Of a DNA stretch of 64,000 nt, positions 59,058 to 64,000 are shown piece after piece (the stretch's first letter is position 1; each line of letters begins with the position of its first letter). The notes beneath the pieces are model-generated. The model was given only the letters and a program-made list of their open reading frames with translations, searched no databases and was not told the origin of the DNA. The stretch comes from Termitidicoccus mucosus (GTDB lineage Bacteria; Verrucomicrobiota; Verrucomicrobiia; Opitutales; Opitutaceae): contig NZ_CP109796.1 of assembly GCF_038725785.1 (NCBI RefSeq), forward strand, positions 744,001 to 808,000, given 5' to 3'. The translations under genes and the position numbers were made by a program.

Positions 59058-62000
59058 TTATTCGCTCTCCAACGTTTTGATGAGTTTGCCGTCGGGCAGG
59101 CTCCAGAGTTTTATGTTTCCGTTGCTATCACTGGTCACCAGCAGTTTGTTGTCGGGGGTGATGGCGGAGCGCGTCATGCTGGTGAGCGCGGCAAGCTTTG
59201 CCATGGAGTCGCCGTTCGGGAGATGCCAGAGACCCGCTTCGGCGGGCAGCAGGATGGCCGCCAGTATGCTGCCGTCAGGACTGACGGCGGCATTCCATGT
59301 CTGGCGTCTTTCGACGGTTTTGAGGAGCGCGCCCTCGGGCAGGCTCCATACTATCACAACATTGTCGTCGCTTCCCGAGACCAGCCGCTTTCCATCCGTG
59401 CTGATGGTCGCAAAACGCAGGAACTTGCGGTGTCCCTCCAGCGTTTTGATGAGTTTGCCGTCCGGCAGGCTCCAGAGCTTTATGATATTCTTCTCGCCTT
59501 CGGCGGCCAGCAGGTCGCCGTCGGGACTAAGGGCAAGCGCATACGTATATAACGGCCTGCCTCCTTTTGCCGTCACCTGCCGCTCCAATGTTTTTGTCAA
59601 GGTGCAGCCGGGCAGGCTCCACAATTTTATGAAACCATCATCATCTGCTGTGACGAACCATTTACCATCGGGGCTGAAGGCCGCGGCATAAACTCTGGCG
59701 AAGGGGAAATGCTCGTCGCCGTCCTGTTTTTTGACGCTTTCGTTCTTGGCGAGTTTGCCGTCCGGCAAATGCCACAGTTTCATATAACTGTTATCGTTGC
59801 CCCGTGACAACAGCCACTCGCCGTCGGGGCTGATGGCGAGGCAGTCCACGTTGTCGTCGTGCGCCTCCAGCGCCCTTACAAACGCGCCGTCCGGCAGGCT
59901 CCAGAGTTTTATTTCGCCGCTGTCATCGCCGGACGCCAGCAGTTTCCCGTCGCCGCTGATGGCCAGCGCGACGACGCCTTCCTTGTGCGCGGGCGCGGCG
60001 AGGCCGGAGAATTTTTTCAACCAGTTTTTCAATTCGCCCGCCTTCAATCCCGCGAGGATTTTTTCGCAGTCGCGCCAGATGGCTTTTGTCTTGATGTCAA
60101 TACCGGCCCCGTCACACAACCGAATCGCCTCCGCCGCCTCGGGCTCGTTGATCGCGCGCGTGCCGTAGGCGACACCGGGGATGCGGGGCGTGTATTGCGA
60201 CACGGAGCGAAGCGCATCAAGGCCGCTGTAGCTGGCGTTGTCGGTGGCAATCCAGACAGCCGCCTGCTTTGTGTAATAGGGGACGTTTTTCTTTCCCAAA
60301 ACCGCCATGAGTCTGGGCAGCTCGTCCGCGTTTTTCGGGATTCCAATGACAAAACTGTCGTGCGCCGCGGGAATGTCCTTCGGTTTGTTCGCGCAGGCGA
60401 CGGGGACGCTGACGGTCTGCGCGGCTTGGCGCAGCCCGACGCGGACAGCTTCCGTCGAGACCATGTTTTGCGCCGCACTGTTGTCGCATACAAAATACGT
60501 GCCGGCGGGAATCAGCACTTCCAGCGGATACGGCATCATCCGTTTCAGCGTGACGAACAATTTGCTGATGGAGCTGCCTCTTACGGCAACCGCCACTTTG
60601 CCCTCCTTTATCAAATCCGTTATGGTTTTTTCCGCGCGCGCAGCGGGCGTGGCGGGAGCGACGGGCGCGGTGGACAGCTTGGAGGCGGCGACTTGTCGGA
60701 CGCGGCCGTCCGCATCGTTTTTGGCAATATCCGCCAGCAATGCCTTGTCCGCCAGTCGCCAGAGCGCGAGCAGGCGGACATCCGCGCCGTCGTGGCGCGC
60801 GAGGGCGGCGAGCACCGTCTGGTCGGTTATTTTGTCAATCGCCTCTTCGCGGATTATGCGGAGCGTCGCGGTCGCGGCGACGTCGGCAAGCAGCCGCTGG
60901 TCGTCGAGTTTTTGCAATGCCCCGACAGCCGCTTGCGCGCTTTCGGCACTGCCGGCGTTTTTGATAATATCGACCAGCAATGACTGCTCGTGCTTGGGAA
61001 GTTTGGACAGTGCCAGTTTGCGCACTTCGCCATCCTCGTCGGTCTTGGCGATGCCGGCGAGCACGCGCGTGTCGATCAGGTTTTGCACCGCCGCGTAACG
61101 CACGGACTGCATTTCGCTGGCGTCCGTGGCGAATTTTTCGAGCAGCTTCTGGTCGGTCAGTTTGCCGACGATGGTGTCGCGGATTAAAAAGAGTTTATCA
61201 TCCTCGGCGAAGGCGGCGAGCCGCGCCTGGTCGGTCATGCTTTCCACCGCGCGGAGCACGAGAGTGTGTTCCTCGTTGTCTGGAGAGGAGCCGGAGCCAG
61301 CCATGACAATTTCGGCGAGTGTGCCTTGGTCGGTGAGCACCTGCACGGCCTGCTCGCGGATTTCAAAATCGTTTTTGGCATCCTTCACAATCGTTGCCAG
61401 CATTGCCTGATCGGTGAGCCTGCCAACCGCCGCCTTGCGAAGGGCGGAATCCCCGGCGGCGTCTTGGGCGATGGCCGTGAGTATTGTCTGATCGGTGAGC
61501 TTGCCGATTGCCACCCTGCGAATGGTGAAATCCTCCGTGGTGTTTTGGGCGATGGCCGCCAGCGCGGTCTGATCGGTGAGCCTCTCGGCCGCCACTTTGC
61601 GGATGGCGGCTTGCCTGGGGGTGGTGTTTTGAACAATGCCCAAGAGCACCGTCTGGTCGGTGAGTTTGCCCGCCGCCGCCTCGCGGATGAGGGAGTCCGC
61701 GGCGTTTTTCGCAATGTCCGCGAGCACGGCCTGATCGGTGAGTTCCCCGACTATCGCCTGGCGAAATGGAATCCCCAGTGAGTTGTCCCGCGCAAGGGCC
61801 GCCAGCGCGGCCTGGTCACCGGTTTTGACCACCACACTCATACGAACAGTCAGGGACGCGGCGTGCCGGGCCAGATCCGCCAGCAATTGCGGGTCGGTTA
61901 TTTTTTCCAGCGCGGCCTCGATGGTTTTCGTGTCCATGCCGCTGATGTTTCGCATGGCCTCCTGCGATCGCGAGGTTGGGCCGTCTCGCATCACCTGATC

Positions 62001-62327
62001 CAGCAGCTCCACCTCGCCACCGCGCATGTTTTTAAGCGCTTTCGCCAGAAACTGCTCGTCGGAGATTTTCTCAATCGCGGCATGCCGCACCCGCGGATCG
62101 CCGGTGCTCGCGGCCACATCGGTGAGCAGCGCCTGCTCGCCTGCCGCCGCCAGCGTCTCCACGGACTCCATGCGTTTCTCAATGCTCGCGCCGTCGTCCT
62201 TGGCAACGCGCGCCTGCGCCCTGTGCGTCTTCGAGCACCCGGGCAAAAACGGAAAAACAAACGCCGCGAGCACGGCGGCGAGGAACAGAGTGATGATATT
62301 ATTGGGGAAACGACGGCATGGCTTCAT
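59058..62327 (-). CDS. lipoprotein with HEAT-like repeats, unknown middle domain and WD40 propeller
   Basis: A 1089-residue protein. The signal peptide ends in PFLPGC (Cys31), a lipobox. Residues 60-550 hold about 16 tandem repeats around LTDQ..LA.IA (for example LTDQTALAAIAQNT, LTDQAVLADIAKNA), HEAT/ARM-like in look. Residues 575-770 form an unrecognised domain (PLEVLIPAGTYFVCDNSAAQ, VSVPVACANKPKDIPAAHDS, QAAVWIATDNASYSGLDALR). Residues 782-1089 make seven WD40 blades with 'IKLWSLPDGKLIKTLE' ends. A scaffold or interaction role at the cell surface or periplasm is likely. Downstream of another lipoprotein gene by 71 nt; part of a paralogous set at the window's end. Start chosen at the signal peptide. 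Confidence 0.88.
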   Translation of the reverse strand: MKPCRRFPNNIITLFLAAVLAAFVFPFLPGCSKTHRAQARVAKDDGASIEKRMESVETLAAAGEQALLTDVAASTGDPRVRHAAIEKISDEQFLAKALKNMRGGEVELLDQVMRDGPTSRSQEAMRNISGMDTKTIEAALEKITDPQLLADLARHAASLTVRMSVVVKTGDQAALAALARDNSLGIPFRQAIVGELTDQAVLADIAKNAADSLIREAAAGKLTDQTVLLGIVQNTTPRQAAIRKVAAERLTDQTALAAIAQNTTEDFTIRRVAIGKLTDQTILTAIAQDAAGDSALRKAAVGRLTDQAMLATIVKDAKNDFEIREQAVQVLTDQGTLAEIVMAGSGSSPDNEEHTLVLRAVESMTDQARLAAFAEDDKLFLIRDTIVGKLTDQKLLEKFATDASEMQSVRYAAVQNLIDTRVLAGIAKTDEDGEVRKLALSKLPKHEQSLLVDIIKNAGSAESAQAAVGALQKLDDQRLLADVAATATLRIIREEAIDKITDQTVLAALARHDGADVRLLALWRLADKALLADIAKNDADGRVRQVAASKLSTAPVAPATPAARAEKTITDLIKEGKVAVAVRGSSISKLFVTLKRMMPYPLEVLIPAGTYFVCDNSAAQNMVSTEAVRVGLRQAAQTVSVPVACANKPKDIPAAHDSFVIGIPKNADELPRLMAVLGKKNVPYYTKQAAVWIATDNASYSGLDALRSVSQYTPRIPGVAYGTRAINEPEAAEAIRLCDGAGIDIKTKAIWRDCEKILAGLKAGELKNWLKKFSGLAAPAHKEGVVALAISGDGKLLASGDDSGEIKLWSLPDGAFVRALEAHDDNVDCLAISPDGEWLLSRGNDNSYMKLWHLPDGKLAKNESVKKQDGDEHFPFARVYAAAFSPDGKWFVTADDDGFIKLWSLPGCTLTKTLERQVTAKGGRPLYTYALALSPDGDLLAAEGEKNIIKLWSLPDGKLIKTLEGHRKFLRFATISTDGKRLVSGSDDNVVIVWSLPEGALLKTVERRQTWNAAVSPDGSILAAILLPAEAGLWHLPNGDSMAKLAALTSMTRSAITPDNKLLVTSDSNGNIKLWSLPDGKLIKTLESE

Positions 62328-62398
62328 GGCAGGGTTGTGTTGGTGTGTTGGACGGGTGTGACGGTTGAAAAATACTCGCGGGCGCGGCGTTGGAAAAA

Positions 62399-63898
62399 TC
62401 ACTCCGGGGTTGTCTGTGCGCCGGTGCACCGAGCCGCCTCCAGCGCCTTCAGCAGCCCGGCATAAAGGGATGCATCCATATCAACATGGGCGCATACGTT
62501 GACATGCCCTTGTGCGCTCGAACCGGGCATGCCCGCAAAATATCCTCCTATTTCTTTCAGCGGGGCGTCCCACTTTTTTTCGCGTGTCGTCGTATATAAA
62601 ACGCCGCCGTCGGTTGAGCGCAGCTCCACGGCAAGGCTTGTATGATAATAATCACCGGTGGTTCCCCCGGAATACTGAAAGGCGCTCCAAAATGAATGCC
62701 CGATTTTGCAGTGCAGGATTGCGGACGCATTCCCGGCATCGTCCGTCATAAACACGCTGCCGGCGCTCCGGTGCTTGATTTCCTCGCAGAGTTCCTGGAA
62801 GCGGCTGGAGACGAAGCCGTCCTTGCCGTCGTGCGACACGACCACGCAGATCGTGCGGGGCCGCGGGTGCGCGCCCGCCTTCGCCGATTGCGCCGGCCAG
62901 TCCTCCGCCTTTATCACCGGGGTTTTCCAAGCATTCTCGATCCGCCGGCGCAAGTCTCCTGCATCCTTGTAATCCCCGATCAAACCAAGGATTCGCATGG
63001 CGTTTTCCTGCAAGTGGGTGGAATTGTTCGCCCTCCAAAAATGCCTGTCGGCGAGTTGGCGCGACACCTCGCCATAAAGTTTTTCCCTTATGTTTTCAGG
63101 CATGGGGGGCGCGTCATTTTTGATGATTTCCAGCAGGTTCATCCGGGCCTTCAGCATGGATTTGATATTCCCGCTCAAAATGCTGTCATAAAACGCTTTG
63201 TTTATCTCATCGGGCAATGACTTTCTTTCGAGGATTTCCCGCAGATAATTTCGCTCGCTGTCACTTAACAAATCCAGGGCATCGGATTCCTTTCCCAGCA
63301 GTTTTTCGATTTTTTCCAACGCGTATTGTTGAATCATCGCAGCGTTTCCGCCCTTGTGCGCGGCGTCCAGTTTCCCGAAAAAACCCGCGAGGAGATTGTG
63401 GGAATTGCCGCGGAGCAATTTGTCTGTGATGGCAAGCGACACCTCCAGCGCCCTGCCGGCGGCGTCCTTATAGTTTCCGGCCTTCAGGAACTGCCTGTAT
63501 GCCCGCTCGAGATCGCTTTTTGCAAAATCGTTTCTCCCGGCATATGCGATTCCCGAGCGGTAGGCAGCCTCCTTATACAAATCTATCGAATCTTTGTAAT
63601 CACCCAGTTCCCCAAACAGTTTTTCCGCATATGCGTAGTGTTTTTGTTTCCGTTCAAACGTTATCACCGTGTCCTCATTGGACGGGGAGGGTTTCTCCGC
63701 CTGCTCCATCTCGCGCCGCGCCGACATGTATTTTTCGTGTTTTTCGTTCTTGAGGCATCCGGCTGGCAACAGGCAAAGGGCGGCCAATGCCAGGAAGATG
63801 ACCGGGGCTTTCCAAGCCGGAGCCCTGTGTTCCACCCCGCGGGTTGCACTGACTTCCGGCTGGCGGGCGTCGTTTTTTGAGTGGCGGGTTGTTTTCAT
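62399..63898 (-). CDS. lipoprotein with repeated G(D/N)YKD motifs
   Basis: A 499-residue protein with an N-terminal region (about 28 polar residues), a hydrophobic segment and LLPAGC (Cys48), a lipobox. The mature part is helical, with three GDYKD/GNYKDA words (GDYKDSIDLYKEAAYRSGIA, GNYKDAAGRALE, GDYKDAGDLRRRIENA) reminiscent of TPR-like repeats. The C-terminal 140 residues form a mixed alpha/beta region (TICVVVSHDGKDGFVSSRFQ...) that I do not recognise. It is 9 nt downstream of a WD40 gene and 71 nt upstream of the HEAT/WD40 gene, so the three are probably one operon. Confidence 0.8.
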   Translation of the reverse strand: MKTTRHSKNDARQPEVSATRGVEHRAPAWKAPVIFLALAALCLLPAGCLKNEKHEKYMSARREMEQAEKPSPSNEDTVITFERKQKHYAYAEKLFGELGDYKDSIDLYKEAAYRSGIAYAGRNDFAKSDLERAYRQFLKAGNYKDAAGRALEVSLAITDKLLRGNSHNLLAGFFGKLDAAHKGGNAAMIQQYALEKIEKLLGKESDALDLLSDSERNYLREILERKSLPDEINKAFYDSILSGNIKSMLKARMNLLEIIKNDAPPMPENIREKLYGEVSRQLADRHFWRANNSTHLQENAMRILGLIGDYKDAGDLRRRIENAWKTPVIKAEDWPAQSAKAGAHPRPRTICVVVSHDGKDGFVSSRFQELCEEIKHRSAGSVFMTDDAGNASAILHCKIGHSFWSAFQYSGGTTGDYYHTSLAVELRSTDGGVLYTTTREKKWDAPLKEIGGYFAGMPGSSAQGHVNVCAHVDMDASLYAGLLKALEAARCTGAQTTPE

Positions 63899-63907
63899 GG
63901 CAAACCG

Positions 63908-64000
63908 CTACTCGCCATCCAGCGTTTTGATGAGTTTGCCATCGGGGAGACTCCAGAGTTTTATATTTCCGTCGCCGTCGCCCGTCAGCAGCAGTTTGTT
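63908..64000 (-). CDS. C-terminal end of a WD40-repeat protein (partial)
   Basis: On the minus strand the window's last 93 bases encode NKLLLTGDGDGNIKLWSLPD GKLIKTLDGE and stop. This is nearly identical to the C-terminus of the lipoprotein encoded at 59058 (IKLWSLPDGKLIKTLESE), so a second WD40 protein of the same family ends here. It lies 9 nt upstream of the YKD-motif lipoprotein gene. Only one blade is visible, so its full architecture is unknown. Confidence 0.85.
   Translation of the reverse strand, partial: NKLLLTGDGDGNIKLWSLPDGKLIKTLDGE

Noticed and set aside
1-64000. tRNA or rRNA genes
   Set aside because: No cloverleaf with a T-loop (GGTTCGAATC-type) or rRNA core was found by reading the spacers; a tRNAscan-SE/Infernal run would be decisive.

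Overview
The window comes from a GC-rich Gram-negative-type bacterium. The gene complement (dapL for lysine, the MEP pathway, an L,D-transpeptidase, several lipoproteins, an alpha-E/ATP-grasp/transglutaminase cluster) and the abundance of long intergenic palindromes fit a Verrucomicrobiota member, probably of the Opitutales. That placement is an inference from gene content; there is no rRNA gene here. No rRNA, tRNA, CRISPR array or prophage was found. There is one complete insertion sequence (IS5 family, 15172-15995).

Layout. 1-4261: the start of an RRM protein, a large hybrid sensor kinase, a small membrane protein and a RibD/DHFR-type reductase. 4474-6643: gmd and fcl, which make GDP-L-fucose from GDP-mannose; the GDP-mannose pyrophosphorylase lies apart at 21999. 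6819-11052: dapL, panC, a cupin and nadB. 11311-15039: a lipoprotein, an ECF sigma factor and a membrane-anchored von Willebrand A protein whose N-terminus looks like an anti-sigma factor. 15172-15995: the IS. 16163-21776: an alginate-lyase-like enzyme, a transglutaminase/alpha-E/circularly permuted ATP-grasp cluster and a rhodanese. 21999-27256: manC, a hypothetical gene, ybaB, recR, xseB and dxs. 27486-33284 (minus strand): truA, ruvX, a YihY/BrkB membrane protein, two uncharacterised membrane proteins and pyrF. 33442-38055: ispE, PTS enzyme I and malQ. 38176-40519: two convergent GT4 glycosyltransferases. 40656-43109: small membrane proteins and a split ThrE-type exporter. 43322-50062: a five-gene peptide/oligosaccharide-type ABC importer. 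50167-58702: a GH43-like enzyme, pgi, an L,D-transpeptidase, ctaG, cysI and purH. 59058-64000 (minus strand): a HEAT-like/WD40 lipoprotein, a second lipoprotein, and the end of another WD40 gene.

The most distinctive feature is not a gene. Almost every long spacer holds an inverted repeat with arms of roughly 19-36 bp. These fall into about ten sequence families (called A to K below) that are unrelated in their arms. They occur at convergent gene ends, between co-directional genes of one operon, in divergent spacers, once inside a reading frame, and once split by the IS. Several unrelated families carry the same 14-nt mini-hairpin (GGNGC-GGCA-GCNCC) in or beside their loops, and one family (B) has extra outer inverted repeats like a MITE.

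The best candidate for an undescribed protein system is the block at 59058-64000. A lipoprotein with about 16 'LTDQ..LA.IA' repeats, an unrecognised middle domain and a WD40 propeller is encoded next to a lipoprotein with 'G(D/N)YKD' repeats, and a second WD40 gene begins just upstream.
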